A DNA stretch of 64,000 bases from an uncultured Clostridia bacterium. Its GTDB lineage: Bacteria; Bacillota; Clostridia; TANB77; CAG-508. The position numbers and the translations under genes were made by a program. The stretch covers positions 1-64,000 of the forward strand of contig CALXFG010000004.1 of assembly GCA_944387505.1 (NCBI GenBank). Direction: 5' to 3'. Below are positions 9,376 through 19,515 of the stretch, one piece after another. Position 1 is the stretch's first letter. Each line of letters opens with the position of its first letter. The notes beneath the pieces are model-generated. The model made no database searches and was not told the origin of the DNA. It worked only from the letters and a program-made list of their open reading frames with translations.

Positions 9376-10590
9376 ATGAAAGATAATCAAGAATTAGTCA
9401 CAATAAAAAAATATAAGATTACTGAAGAAAAGGTGGTAGCTATTATATTTTTAGCCATCATTTTTTCTACATTAATTTTTACACTGTTTTCAAAGTATGA
9501 AGAATTAAAAGCACAAATAGTTGCTATTTTTGAAAATAGTGAAACAGACGGATATGAAAAGGTAGTTGAATTAACTAAAAATACAGAAACCATGTTTAAT
9601 GAAGAAATATATGGAAAAGATGAATTTGTGGATGTATATGGCCTTGTGCAAAGAATTCTTTTTAAAAATTATTTAGAGGATAGTAATGATCCAACAAGAG
9701 ATGTTGTGAAACTTAACAATGGAATGTTAACATTTCTTCAAAAGAAAGAAGATATGGTAACAAGAGCAAATCATATTGCTGAATTGCAAAAGAGTATCCA
9801 TGAAGAAGGAATTCCTTTTATATATATTCAAGCACCATACAAAATAAGAGATAATGAGGAATTGCCAACAGGGGTTATCGATTACGCAAATGAAAATGCA
9901 GATGCTTTATTAAAATCATTAAATGAACAACAAGTTGAAACAGTAGATTTAAGAGAATATTTCAAAGAAATGCCAATACAAGAAGAATATTTTGTAACAG
10001 ATCATCATTGGAAAATAAAAACAGCATTTGAAGCAGTGAATCATATCAGTGAAATATTAAACAATGAATATAATTTTCACATGGATAGTTTTTATACAGA
10101 TATAAATCATTATCATATTATCACACAAAAAAATGCTTATTTAGGTTCTATTGGAAAACGAAATGGAAGATTTTATGGTGGAGTAGATGATTTTGAATAT
10201 ATATTACCTAACTTTGAAACACAATTATCAGTTAATAAGAGTGAGGATATAAAAAATGGCAGTTTTGAAGATACTATCATTGTGAAAGATTTATTAGGTG
10301 ATGATATTTTGTTAAACAAATACGCCTGTTACTTCGGAGGAGATTTCCCAGAAATTATCATTCAAAATGAAACATCTGAGTCTGACAAAAAAGTATTAGT
10401 TATTCAAGATTCTTATGGATTACCATTTTCTTCTTTCTTATCTTTAAGGGTAAAAGAATTAAGAACAATTGATTTAAGACATTTTGAAGGAAGTGAAATA
10501 GAATACATAAAAGAATATAAACCAGATATTGTATTAATGATATATAATCCATCATCTTTTTATATTGAAAAAAATTTTCAATTTGAATAA
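9376..10590 (+). CDS. DHHW/AlgJ-like membrane-anchored acetyltransferase
   Basis: Partner of the upstream MBOAT protein, 404 residues. It has a single N-terminal helix (about 22-42, VVAIIFLAIIFSTLIFTLF), with the rest outside the membrane. The domain resembles the SGNH-fold AlgJ/AlgX and DHHW (PF14286) families: VTDHHWK (D209-H210-H211-W212) supplies the His-bearing motif, and VIQDSYGLP near residue 345 supplies the Ser nucleophile block. The start is ATG 9376 behind AGGAAAGGAATG. Together the pair would O-acetylate a secreted glycan. Catalytic assignment is by motif only. Confidence 0.82.
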   Translation: MKDNQELVTIKKYKITEEKVVAIIFLAIIFSTLIFTLFSKYEELKAQIVAIFENSETDGYEKVVELTKNTETMFNEEIYGKDEFVDVYGLVQRILFKNYLEDSNDPTRDVVKLNNGMLTFLQKKEDMVTRANHIAELQKSIHEEGIPFIYIQAPYKIRDNEELPTGVIDYANENADALLKSLNEQQVETVDLREYFKEMPIQEEYFVTDHHWKIKTAFEAVNHISEILNNEYNFHMDSFYTDINHYHIITQKNAYLGSIGKRNGRFYGGVDDFEYILPNFETQLSVNKSEDIKNGSFEDTIIVKDLLGDDILLNKYACYFGGDFPEIIIQNETSESDKKVLVIQDSYGLPFSSFLSLRVKELRTIDLRHFEGSEIEYIKEYKPDIVLMIYNPSSFYIEKNFQFE

Positions 10591-10607
10591 AGTTAAATTA
10601 TTTTTAC

Positions 10608-10635
10608 TTTACAATATGACAAATTATGATATAAT
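10608..10635 (+). promoter_or_regulatory. SigA-type promoter before the ABC export genes
   Basis: TTTACA (10608-10613), 16-nt spacer, TATAAT (10630-10635), in the 113-nt gap before the Wzt-like gene. It suggests a separately started transcript for the exporter and glycosyltransferase genes. Confidence 0.65.
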
Positions 10636-10703
10636 AAGCAAAGCTTAACAGATAAGAAAAAAGGTTTAAAAAATTTAAACTTTGGAGAGGAATGAGATAA
10701 AAT

Positions 10704-11450
10704 ATGCAAGAAAATCAAGAAGAATATAGTATTATTATAGATGATGTTTATAAAACATTTAATGTGTATTTAGATAAGGCAAATACCATAAAAGAAAAAT
10801 TATTATTTTTATTTTCAAGAAATAGAAAAGAAAAAAGGGAAGTTTTAAAAGGCATTAATGCAAAGATAAAAAAAGGTGAAGTGGTTGCATTAATTGGAAC
10901 AAATGGAAGTGGTAAATCTACTTTATTAAAGTTGCTTACAAAAATTATCTATCCCAATAAAGGAAGAATTGAAACACATGGGAAATTGACTTCTTTACTA
11001 GAATTAGGTGCAGGGTTCCATCCTGACTTTTCTGGTAGAGAAAATATATATTTTAATGCTTCCATTTTTGGTTTGACCAAGAAGGAAATTGATGATAGAT
11101 TAGAAGATATTATAGAATTTTCAGAATTACAGAATTTTATAGATAATCCAGTAAGAACATATTCATCAGGAATGTATATGAGGCTTGCATTTTCAGTTGC
11201 TATAAATGTAGATGCAGATATTTTGCTAATTGATGAGATATTATCTGTTGGAGATGAACATTTTCAAAATAAATGTTTTGATAAAATGTTAGAATTGAAA
11301 AATCAAGGAAAGACAATGGTGTTTGTAACCCACAGTATGGAATCTGTAAGAAAGTTATGTAATCGAACCATTTGGTTATGTGACGGAAAAATCAAAATGG
11401 ATGGAGACACAGAAAAAGTAGTAGATGAATATATAAAAGCAATCAGTTAA
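10704..11450 (+). CDS. ABC transporter ATP-binding protein, Wzt/TagH type
   Basis: ATPase of a polysaccharide or teichoic-acid exporter, 248 residues. Walker A is GTNGSGKST, the signature is SSGMYMR, Walker B is ILLIDEIL, and VFVTHSMES carries the H-loop. The LLELGAGFHPDFSGRENIY segment is typical of the polysaccharide-export subfamily (KpsT/Wzt/TagH). It lacks the C-terminal carbohydrate-binding extension of long Wzt proteins, so it fits a simple TagH/KpsT-like form. Start ATG 10704 follows a TGGAGAGG site. The matching permease lies about 2.3 kb downstream, separated by a glycosyltransferase gene. Confidence 0.92.
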   Translation: MQENQEEYSIIIDDVYKTFNVYLDKANTIKEKLLFLFSRNRKEKREVLKGINAKIKKGEVVALIGTNGSGKSTLLKLLTKIIYPNKGRIETHGKLTSLLELGAGFHPDFSGRENIYFNASIFGLTKKEIDDRLEDIIEFSELQNFIDNPVRTYSSGMYMRLAFSVAINVDADILLIDEILSVGDEHFQNKCFDKMLELKNQGKTMVFVTHSMESVRKLCNRTIWLCDGKIKMDGDTEKVVDEYIKAIS

Positions 11451-11478
11451 AAATTTGTACCTAGAAAGGATTGAGAGT

Positions 11479-13794
11479 ATGAATATAGACAAAAACATAT
11501 TTCCAGGAAAACAAAGAAAAGAAAAAGAGCAATATGAAGAAAAAGACCCCATTATTGCAATAATAACCCCATATTATAATACCAACAAATATATAGATAC
11601 AACTGTAAATAGTGTATTAAATCAAACATTTCCTTATTTTGAATGGATTATTGTTGATGATGGTTCTACCAATAAAGAAGATATAGAAAAATTAGAAGAC
11701 ATCAAAAAATTAGATAACAGAATAAAAGTATATCATAAAGAAAACGAAGGACCAGCAGCTGCAAGAGATTTTGGAGTAGAAAAAATAAGTAAATCTGTAA
11801 AATATCTTGTTTTTCTTGATTCAGATGATTTGATTGTTGATACCTATTTAGAATGTGCCTATTGGACATTAGAGACAAACTCAAAAGCCAGTTGGGCATA
11901 CGCAGATACCATCAATTTTGATGGACAATATTATACATGGACAAAATGGTATCAACCTAAAAAAATGATGCAAGACAATATTTTAGTTATGACAGCTATG
12001 ATAAGAAAAGAAGCATTTTTAAAAGTGAATGGATTTGAAATAAGAGATAAAAATGTCTATGAAGACTGGTGTTTATGGCTAAAGATGATGAAAGAAGGTA
12101 TGTTCCCAGTTAGAATGAATTTCTTTGGCTTTTGGTATCGTCAAAAGAAAAAAGAAGAAAGCCAGTTAAGACAATCAAATGAAGACAACAGAGAAAAGGC
12201 CATGAATTATGTTAGAAATATAAACAAAGAAATAGAACAAAAAGAGAAAAAAGAAGCATTTATATTAAAAAAAGCAATTCAATATCCAAAAGAAGATTAC
12301 GATTGGGAAGAAATCATCGAAACATTTGATAAAATAGAAATTCCTAAAAAAGCAAAAAACAAGAAGATAAATATATTAATGATTATACCATGGATGACAA
12401 TGGGAGGTGCAGACAAATTTAATCTTGATATTGTAAAACGTAGCGACAAAAATAAATTCAATTTTATCATTGTATCAACAGAGCCAAATAGAAATGAATG
12501 GAGACAACAATTTGAAGAAAGTGCAGAAGTATATGATTTGACAACTTTTTTGGATAGAAAATATTGGATAAGCTTTATTAATTATCTAATCCAAAAGAAT
12601 CATATAGATATTATATTTAATACAAATAGTACATTTGGATATAATATTTTACCATATTTAAAAGTAACATATCCACAAATTCCAATCATGGATTATATAC
12701 ATATGGAAGAATGGTATAATCGTAATGGCGGATTTTCAAGAGATTCAAGTAGCGTATCTTCTGTAATTGATAAAACCTATCTATGTAACAAAAATAGTGA
12801 AAAAATACTAGTAAACCATTTTCATAGAAAACCAGAAGATTTAGGAACAGTATATATTGGTGTAGATGAAAAAATCTATAATCCAGAAAAATTTAATAAA
12901 GAAGAAATCTTAAAAGAAAAACATATTGAAACAAACGGAAAATACGTTATCAGTTATATTTGTCGAATAGCAGAACAAAAAAGACCATATTTATTATTAG
13001 AAATTATAGATAAATTAAGTAAAACTAGAAATGATTTCATGGTTATCATTGCTGGAGATGGACCATTGCTAGACAAAATCAAAAAAGAAGCAAGAAAGAA
13101 AAAAATAGAAGATAAAATGATTTTCTTGGGAAGTGTAAAAGACACAGAAAAAATTTATGCAATCAGTGATTTAACTATAAATTGTTCTATAAAAGAAGGA
13201 CTAGCATTAACGGCATATGAATCATTAGCCATGGGAGTTCCAGTTGTTTCATGTGATGTGGGAGGACAAAAGGAATTAATTAATTCAAAAGTAGGAGTCA
13301 TTGTACCATGTTTACAAAAAGAAGAAGACATTTTTGATTTGAATTATAAAGAGGAAGAAATTACTCCATATGTTGAAGGAATTAATACAATTCTTAATAA
13401 CTTAGAAGACTATAAAAAAGAGGCAAGAAAGAGGGTACTAGATGGATTTACCATTGATAACATGATAAAAAATATGGAAGATATTTTTGAAAATATAAAA
13501 AACAATCCAAATCAAGAAAAAATAGAAAATGCTGAAAATTTATTACCATATAAAGATATAACAAAAGAATTAATCACCAAATATTTTATTAGTGAGCAAG
13601 TAGAATATAAATGGTTAGCAGAGAATTTTAACAAACAATATGTCGATATAGATTGGAATTTAGAGAAAAAAGAAGATAAAATGCTTTTTTATGAAAATAC
13701 ATTAGAATATAAAATTAAACATCCATTCTATGTTGTACTTACAAAATTACACATATATCCATTTTTGAAAAAGATACTAAAAAGAGGAGAATAA
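11479..13794 (+). CDS. Two-domain glycosyltransferase (GT2 + GT4)
   Basis: Fusion of 771 residues. The N-terminal half (about 22-240) is a GT2/GT-A domain with ITPYYNT, VDDGST and FLDSDD (the DxD-type nucleotide-sugar site). The C-terminal half (about 300-690) is a GT4/GT-B domain with MIIPWMTMGGADKF, CRIAEQKRP, AGDGPLLDKI and the EX7E-type motif EGLALTAYE. A tail of about 80 residues follows. No membrane helix is seen. ATG 11479 was chosen because AGAAAGGA stands 8 nt before it; the TTG at 11455 has no site. Two transferases in one chain suggest successive sugar additions to a lipid-linked polymer. Its position between the exporter ATPase and permease genes supports work on the same polymer. 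Confidence 0.9.
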   Translation: MNIDKNIFPGKQRKEKEQYEEKDPIIAIITPYYNTNKYIDTTVNSVLNQTFPYFEWIIVDDGSTNKEDIEKLEDIKKLDNRIKVYHKENEGPAAARDFGVEKISKSVKYLVFLDSDDLIVDTYLECAYWTLETNSKASWAYADTINFDGQYYTWTKWYQPKKMMQDNILVMTAMIRKEAFLKVNGFEIRDKNVYEDWCLWLKMMKEGMFPVRMNFFGFWYRQKKKEESQLRQSNEDNREKAMNYVRNINKEIEQKEKKEAFILKKAIQYPKEDYDWEEIIETFDKIEIPKKAKNKKINILMIIPWMTMGGADKFNLDIVKRSDKNKFNFIIVSTEPNRNEWRQQFEESAEVYDLTTFLDRKYWISFINYLIQKNHIDIIFNTNSTFGYNILPYLKVTYPQIPIMDYIHMEEWYNRNGGFSRDSSSVSSVIDKTYLCNKNSEKILVNHFHRKPEDLGTVYIGVDEKIYNPEKFNKEEILKEKHIETNGKYVISYICRIAEQKRPYLLLEIIDKLSKTRNDFMVIIAGDGPLLDKIKKEARKKKIEDKMIFLGSVKDTEKIYAISDLTINCSIKEGLALTAYESLAMGVPVVSCDVGGQKELINSKVGVIVPCLQKEEDIFDLNYKEEEITPYVEGINTILNNLEDYKKEARKRVLDGFTIDNMIKNMEDIFENIKNNPNQEKIENAENLLPYKDITKELITKYFISEQVEYKWLAENFNKQYVDIDWNLEKKEDKMLFYENTLEYKIKHPFYVVLTKLHIYPFLKKILKRGE

Positions 13795-13797
13795 TCA

Positions 13798-14574
13798 ATG
13801 TTAAATGTTTTTAAAAATTTATATAATTATCGAGAACTATTAAAAACAAATGTAAAAAAAGAAATTAGAGGAAAATATAAAAATTCTTTTTTAGGAGTCA
13901 TTTGGTCATTTTTAAATCCATTATTACAAATAGCAGTTTATGCGATTGTATTCCAGATGATTTTAAAAAATCCACAAGAAAACTATGTTGTTTTCTTGTG
14001 CTGTGGATTAATACCATGGACATTTTTTTCAACTTCTATTTCAAGATCAGCATTTACGATGATAGAAAATGGGAATATTCTAAAAAAGGTATATTTTCCA
14101 AGAGAAATATTACCAATTTCCGTTGTTACCAGTGAAGCAGTAAATTTCTTAATTTCTACTATTATCATATTTGCATTTGTTATTTTTAGTGGAATTGGTA
14201 TCACAAAATATATTTTAGTATATCCACTAATATTTATTGCACAATACTTATTATTATTAGCAATATCTTTTATTGTTTCTAGTGTGTGTGTATATGTAAG
14301 AGATTTACAACATTTTATAGGTATATTCTTACAATTATTATTTTATGCAACACCAATTGTATATTCAGTAGAAACATTACCACCAGAAGCAGCTTGGATA
14401 TTAAAATTAAATCCAATGACATATATTATTGAAGGATATCGTGACATTTTTTATAACCAAACAATGCCAGATATTCAAAGTATTTTGATTTTAATTGCCA
14501 TTGTTTTAGTCGCAATTGTTATTGGATATTTAATATTTAATAAATTGCAAAAAGGATTTGCTGAAGAACTATAA
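13798..14574 (+). CDS. ABC-2 type polysaccharide/teichoic acid export permease (Wzm/TagG)
   Basis: Integral membrane subunit (258 residues, six hydrophobic helices) pairing with the ATPase at 10704 to export a lipid-linked glycan. It has the family's N-terminal KTNVKKEIRGKYKNSFLG segment, then SFLNPLLQIAVY, and the C-terminal LNPMTYIIEGYR motif typical of ABC2_membrane (PF01061) polysaccharide exporters. It starts 3 nt after the preceding stop behind AGAGGAG, so it is co-transcribed. Confidence 0.92.
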   Translation: MLNVFKNLYNYRELLKTNVKKEIRGKYKNSFLGVIWSFLNPLLQIAVYAIVFQMILKNPQENYVVFLCCGLIPWTFFSTSISRSAFTMIENGNILKKVYFPREILPISVVTSEAVNFLISTIIIFAFVIFSGIGITKYILVYPLIFIAQYLLLLAISFIVSSVCVYVRDLQHFIGIFLQLLFYATPIVYSVETLPPEAAWILKLNPMTYIIEGYRDIFYNQTMPDIQSILILIAIVLVAIVIGYLIFNKLQKGFAEEL

Positions 14575-14589
14575 TAAGTGGAGAAAAGA

Positions 14590-17190
14590 ATGGAAAAAGC
14601 ACAATTGAAAAGAACCTTGAAACTAAGTGTGATAACGTTTATCATATCATCTATTAGTATGGGGATGATATATGCCCTAACAGGAATGTATCCATTTGGC
14701 GATAAGACAATTCTAACAATGGATATGTCAGGGCAATATATCAATTACTTGGCATATTTTAGAAATATATTTTTTGACAATGCAAGTATATTTTATGATT
14801 TTTCTATGAATTTGGGAAGTAATGCATATGGACTATTTGCTTATTATATTTCTAGTCCTCTAAATATTATTTTATGTTTTTTTAAACAAGAACATATAAT
14901 AGAAGCCATACTATGTTTAAATATTATAAAGATAGGCCTTGCAGGAACAACAATGGCCATATACTTGTTAAAAGTAACCAAATTAAAAAACTATCAAATT
15001 ATTGCATTATCAGTCATGTATGCTTTAATGAGTTATAACATCATATATTCACAAAATATTATGTGGTTAGATGGTGTGATATATTTACCACTGGTTATGT
15101 TAGGATTAGAAAAAATTATTAAGGAACAAAAATATAATGTGTATTTGATATTTTTGTCATTAGCTATTTTTTCTAATTTTTATATTGGCTATATGATAGG
15201 TGTATTTGGGGTATTATATTTCATTGCAAATTTAGTCATAAAAACTGAAAGCACAAACAAAAAAGACTATTGGAAACAATTTAGAAAAGTATTTTTTATA
15301 TATTGTAAAGCAAGCATTTTTGCAATTTTAATTACCGCTATATTACTATTGCCAGTAGGAATCAATTTAATCAACAGTAAAGCAGATATTCAAGCAAGTA
15401 ATTTTGAAATAGATACTTACTTTAATCCATTAGATGCTCTTTCCAAAATTACGATAGGTGCGTTTTCACGAGATGAATTGGTATTTGGTCCACCGAATAT
15501 TTATTGTGGATCTTTGAGTTTATTATTATGTTTTACATATTTTTTAAACAAGAATATTAAGCAGAAAGAAAAAATCGTAAACTTTATTTTGATGGCTATT
15601 ATCATATTGGCATTTGTATTGGTTCCTTTGAATTTAGTATTCCATATGCTACAAAGTCCTGTATGGTTTCCTTTTAGATATTCGTTTGTATTTAGTTTTC
15701 TTATGATTGTTTTAGCTAGTAAAAATATGGAAAAGGGAATAGAGTTAAAAATATTATGGATAGGACAAATTGTATTAAGTATCATCATAGCCTTATTTGG
15801 AAAGTTATATCCAGAATATATTACCAATAACAATGTTGTCATTACGATTTTATGTTTGTTTATATTAGGCCAACTTTATTTTTATGTAAATAGTAAGAAG
15901 GATAAAATAAAAAAGATATTCAAAATAGCATTAATCATATTTGTTTGCCTGGAAATGATTATAAATGGATATCAGATTACAAATCAAATCAGTTATGTAA
16001 AAAGAGAAAAATTTGTAAATTCATATAATAAAGTAAATGATATCATTCAAAAATATAAATCTCAAGAAAATGATTTTTATCGTATAAATAGTGAAGAATA
16101 TAGAAGTATTAATGATTCTATGTTATATCACTATAATGGATTTGGACATTATAGTTCTACTTCAGGAAAGGCGAATAAAGACTTTTTAACAGACTTTGGA
16201 ATCAGACAAAATTTAATAACAGAAAACGCTAGTAAAGTGACTTTACCAATGAATTCATTATTAGGAATCAAATATACAATTCTTCGAGAAGATAGGGTGG
16301 AAGATCAAAATTATGAAACATATGAAGAAATAGAAAATAATGGACAAGTAAAATTGTTGAAAAACCCATATGCCTTATCAATAGGATTTATGGTAAATGA
16401 GCAAGCAAAATATATAGAATTAGAAGACAATAAGCCTTTAGAAAATCAAAATCATTTATTGAAAGGAATTACTGGCATTCAAGAAGATGCATTTTCAAAT
16501 GTACCAAAAGAAGAAGTCAGCACCATAAAAGAAGATGAAAATGGCATAACAATAGAAATCCAAAACGAAAATGAAAAAGAATATTATATTGTTTATCAAC
16601 TTGTCAATGGTTCAACAAAAGGTGTTACCATTTATGTAGATGGAAAGAGTTATGTATCTGCTTCAGAAGTTAATGCAGAAGCAAGTAATGTAGTGTATAT
16701 TCCAAAAGAAACAAAGAATACAATAATAAAAATAGACAAAGAATCATTTAAAGGATTTAATTGGGAGTGTTATGAATTTCATCCTAAAGTATGGGGAAAA
16801 ATGTATGACAAATTAAAAACAACACAGTTAGACATAGAAGAAAATAAGAGTCATTATCTAAAAGGAACGATTCAAGTAGAAGAATCAGGATTGCTTTTAA
16901 CATCTATTATCAATGATAAGGGGTGGACAGTAAAAATAGATGGTAAAAGTGTAGAAAAACAAATAATTGCAGAAAATTTAATTGGAATTGATATTGAAAA
17001 AGGAGAACACACAATTGAATTTGTTTATTGTCCAGAAGGTTTCTATATAGGTATGATCATCACTTTAATAGGAATAGGGCTTGTAGTGTGTGACAAAGTA
17101 TTTTTCCAAAATAGGAAATTTTCTAATTTCTTATTAATCTCAAATCATGTTTATTTAAGAAAGGAAAAAAATAGAGATGGAAAAGTTTAA
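14590..17190 (+). CDS. YfhO family membrane glycosyltransferase
   Basis: Large polytopic membrane protein (866 residues) of the YfhO family (PF09586). In Bacillus and Listeria relatives it transfers a sugar from a polyprenyl-phosphate donor to lipoteichoic acid on the outer face. The N-terminal block DMSGQYINYLAYFRN, then SMNLGSNAYGLFAYY and SPLNIILCFF, is the family signature. About 12 helices are followed by an extracytoplasmic domain (about 450-830) and a last helix near residue 840. ATG 14590 is preferred because AGTGGAG sits ahead of it; the in-frame GTG 14578 lies inside that site. The gene overlaps the next by 14 nt. The donor may come from the GtrB- or DPM-like enzymes in this locus. 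Confidence 0.88.
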   Translation: MEKAQLKRTLKLSVITFIISSISMGMIYALTGMYPFGDKTILTMDMSGQYINYLAYFRNIFFDNASIFYDFSMNLGSNAYGLFAYYISSPLNIILCFFKQEHIIEAILCLNIIKIGLAGTTMAIYLLKVTKLKNYQIIALSVMYALMSYNIIYSQNIMWLDGVIYLPLVMLGLEKIIKEQKYNVYLIFLSLAIFSNFYIGYMIGVFGVLYFIANLVIKTESTNKKDYWKQFRKVFFIYCKASIFAILITAILLLPVGINLINSKADIQASNFEIDTYFNPLDALSKITIGAFSRDELVFGPPNIYCGSLSLLLCFTYFLNKNIKQKEKIVNFILMAIIILAFVLVPLNLVFHMLQSPVWFPFRYSFVFSFLMIVLASKNMEKGIELKILWIGQIVLSIIIALFGKLYPEYITNNNVVITILCLFILGQLYFYVNSKKDKIKKIFKIALIIFVCLEMIINGYQITNQISYVKREKFVNSYNKVNDIIQKYKSQENDFYRINSEEYRSINDSMLYHYNGFGHYSSTSGKANKDFLTDFGIRQNLITENASKVTLPMNSLLGIKYTILREDRVEDQNYETYEEIENNGQVKLLKNPYALSIGFMVNEQAKYIELEDNKPLENQNHLLKGITGIQEDAFSNVPKEEVSTIKEDENGITIEIQNENEKEYYIVYQLVNGSTKGVTIYVDGKSYVSASEVNAEASNVVYIPKETKNTIIKIDKESFKGFNWECYEFHPKVWGKMYDKLKTTQLDIEENKSHYLKGTIQVEESGLLLTSIINDKGWTVKIDGKSVEKQIIAENLIGIDIEKGEHTIEFVYCPEGFYIGMIITLIGIGLVVCDKVFFQNRKFSNFLLISNHVYLRKEKNRDGKV

Positions 17191-18658
17191 AGAAAAAACA
17201 AAAGAAATCATAACAGATAAAAATTTATATATGTTTACAATAATAACCATTGTATTTTTTGGAGCACTTTGTAAATTACAATATGCTCCAGATACATACA
17301 GTGTTTTTACAAATGACTTAATGCATAGTGTAAAACACTTTTTATCTTGCGGAAGAGTTGTAACAGCTATTGCGACATATATAGTCATGGGAATATTAAA
17401 ATTAAGTAATGAATGGACATATATCTTGTCATATGTATTTGCCATGATTTGCATGATAACTGCATTGTATAGATTAAACAAATTAATACAAAAAGATATA
17501 AAAAATCATATAGTAAGTGCTATCATTGCTACTTTAATGTTAATCAATCCATTTTCTTTGGAATTATTTTTGTACATAGAAAAAGGAATCATGGTTTTAT
17601 CTGTTCTATTATGTGTATTAGCCGTAGAACAAATGGATAAATTTTTCCAAGGAAAAAAGAAATCCATTATATGGGCAGGAATTTTAATGATAATTGCAAA
17701 TTGTTGCTATCAAGGAACTGTTGGATTATTTGTTGCTATATCATTAATCTATATCATAAAATATTCAAAAAATATAAAAGAATTCATTGTAAATAATGTC
17801 ATTGTTGCATTAACATATGGAATCCCAGCTCTATTGAATTTCTTATTAGTACGATTTTGCTTTACAAATACGAGAGTAAATGGAGAGATGATTTTTTCAG
17901 AATCATTTGCAAAGGTCATGGATGGAACTAGAAGAATGCTGGTAGATAGCTATGATTTATTACCTAAATATTTATTTTTAGCAATAGGTATTATATTACT
18001 AGGAATTATCATTTATAAAGCCATAAGAGAAAACATTAGCATAAAAGAAAAAACATTAAAAATATTAGGGGCGCTTTACTTAATTGCAGGTACATTATTT
18101 GCAACAGTAGTACCACAAATGTTACAAGATACAAATTCAATATGGTTTGTTGCTAGAAGCTCATATCCAATGGCAGCTATTATTGGAATTTTAGGGTTGT
18201 ATTTATTCTCAAAATTTGATATAAAAGAGGTAGTAAAAGATATAGTGATTTGCATACTTATTGTATTTTTATTAGTACAATATGTATATTTTATGGATTA
18301 TACAAGAGACAATTATATTGGAAATTATATGGATAAACAAATCACTTTAGAAATTAATCAAAAAATATTGAACTATGAAGAAAAAACCGGAAATACAGTA
18401 GATACAATTGCAATTTACAGAGATAAAACACCACAATATGTATATCCAGAATTAAGAGCATCAGGAGATATCAATATTAAGGCATATTCTGCTGATTGGT
18501 GTGTGAGTAGAATATTAAAATTGTATACAGGTAGAGAATTTAATATTATAGAAGGTAATCAAGAAATAAAGGAACAATTTGAACAGAAATCATGGGATCA
18601 TTTTTCTGAAGAACAAATTATTTTTGAAAATAATGTTATGCATTTATGTGTTTTTTAA
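17177..18658 (+). CDS. GtrII-like membrane glucosyltransferase
   Basis: Polytopic membrane protein of 493 residues with about 11 helices, matching the glucosyltransferase-II family (PF14264), whose members put sugars from polyprenyl-phosphate onto surface polysaccharides. Family-like features are the early TNDLMHSVKHFLSCGR loop and the NPFSLELFLYIEKG segment. A soluble C-terminal tail begins near residue 385. ATG 17177 follows AAGAAAGGAAAA and overlaps the YfhO-like gene by 14 nt, so translation is probably coupled. Confidence 0.78.
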   Translation: MEKFKEKTKEIITDKNLYMFTIITIVFFGALCKLQYAPDTYSVFTNDLMHSVKHFLSCGRVVTAIATYIVMGILKLSNEWTYILSYVFAMICMITALYRLNKLIQKDIKNHIVSAIIATLMLINPFSLELFLYIEKGIMVLSVLLCVLAVEQMDKFFQGKKKSIIWAGILMIIANCCYQGTVGLFVAISLIYIIKYSKNIKEFIVNNVIVALTYGIPALLNFLLVRFCFTNTRVNGEMIFSESFAKVMDGTRRMLVDSYDLLPKYLFLAIGIILLGIIIYKAIRENISIKEKTLKILGALYLIAGTLFATVVPQMLQDTNSIWFVARSSYPMAAIIGILGLYLFSKFDIKEVVKDIVICILIVFLLVQYVYFMDYTRDNYIGNYMDKQITLEINQKILNYEEKTGNTVDTIAIYRDKTPQYVYPELRASGDINIKAYSADWCVSRILKLYTGREFNIIEGNQEIKEQFEQKSWDHFSEEQIIFENNVMHLCVF

Positions 18659-18757
18659 ATTTAGAAATCACATTTTTAACTTTAAAAGCAACATTGAAAA
18701 AACAAAGAGAGACTTTTGTTAATTTATATAGAATTTATGGGAATATAGGAGGAAAAA

Positions 18758-19456
18758 ATGAAAGCACTAGTAATCATACCAGCATATAACGAAGAAGGAG
18801 CAATCGTAAATACTATAAACAATTTAAAATCAATTTGCCCTGATGTTGATTATGTCATCATAGATGATTGTTCAAAAGATAAGACTTTAGAAATAGCAAG
18901 ACAAAACAATTTTCATGTTATACATTTACCGATTAATTTGGGAATAGGAGGAGCAGTTCAAACAGGTTATAAATATGCATATGAAAATGATTATGATGTG
19001 GCAATTCAAATGGATGCAGATGGACAACATGATCCTAAGTATATACCAGAACTTATTAAAAAGGTTGAAGAAGGAAATGACTTGGTCATAGGCTCTAGAT
19101 TTTTAGAAAAAGAAGGGTTTCAATCTACATTTATTAGAAGAATGGGAATTGTGCTTTATTCTAAAATTATAAAAATATTTACAAAAAAAGAAATAAAAGA
19201 TACAACATCAGGTTATCGAGCAGCAAGTAAAAAAGTAATAAGTATATTTGCAAAAAATTATCCAGTTGACTATCCAGAACCAGAAACAAATGCTTTTATA
19301 GCAAAAAATGATTTTAAAATCATAGAAATTCCAATGAAGATGAAAGAAAGAGATAGCGGATCATCTTCAATTACACCAATAAAATCTATATATTATGCTG
19401 TAAAAGTAGGACTAGCAGTTGTATTGGCATGTATTTTTAAGAATCGAGAAATATAA
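18758..19456 (+). CDS. GT2 polyprenyl-phosphate sugar synthase (DPM/DPG-like)
   Basis: Cytosolic-face GT2 enzyme, 232 residues, predicted to load a hexose from a nucleotide sugar onto undecaprenyl phosphate. Motifs are IIPAYNEE, VIIDDCSKD, DADGQHDP (the metal/nucleotide-binding DxD) and TSGYRAAS. It lacks the C-terminal membrane helices of GtrB-type proteins, matching the short DPG-synthase subfamily. AGGAGG stands ahead of ATG 18758. A DUF2304 protein and a four-helix EamA/SMR-like protein follow directly. This trio recurs in surface-glycan loci and probably makes and flips the lipid-linked sugar used by YfhO- or GtrII-type transferases. Confidence 0.88.
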   Translation: MKALVIIPAYNEEGAIVNTINNLKSICPDVDYVIIDDCSKDKTLEIARQNNFHVIHLPINLGIGGAVQTGYKYAYENDYDVAIQMDADGQHDPKYIPELIKKVEEGNDLVIGSRFLEKEGFQSTFIRRMGIVLYSKIIKIFTKKEIKDTTSGYRAASKKVISIFAKNYPVDYPEPETNAFIAKNDFKIIEIPMKMKERDSGSSSITPIKSIYYAVKVGLAVVLACIFKNREI

Positions 19457-19515
19457 TGCTTATATGTTACGGATAATCAGAAATTAGATTATTAATCATT
19501 AGAGGAGGAAAAAAA

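Noticed and set aside
13902-14135. 77-codon plus-strand open frame
   Set aside because: It lies entirely within the export permease gene, in another frame.
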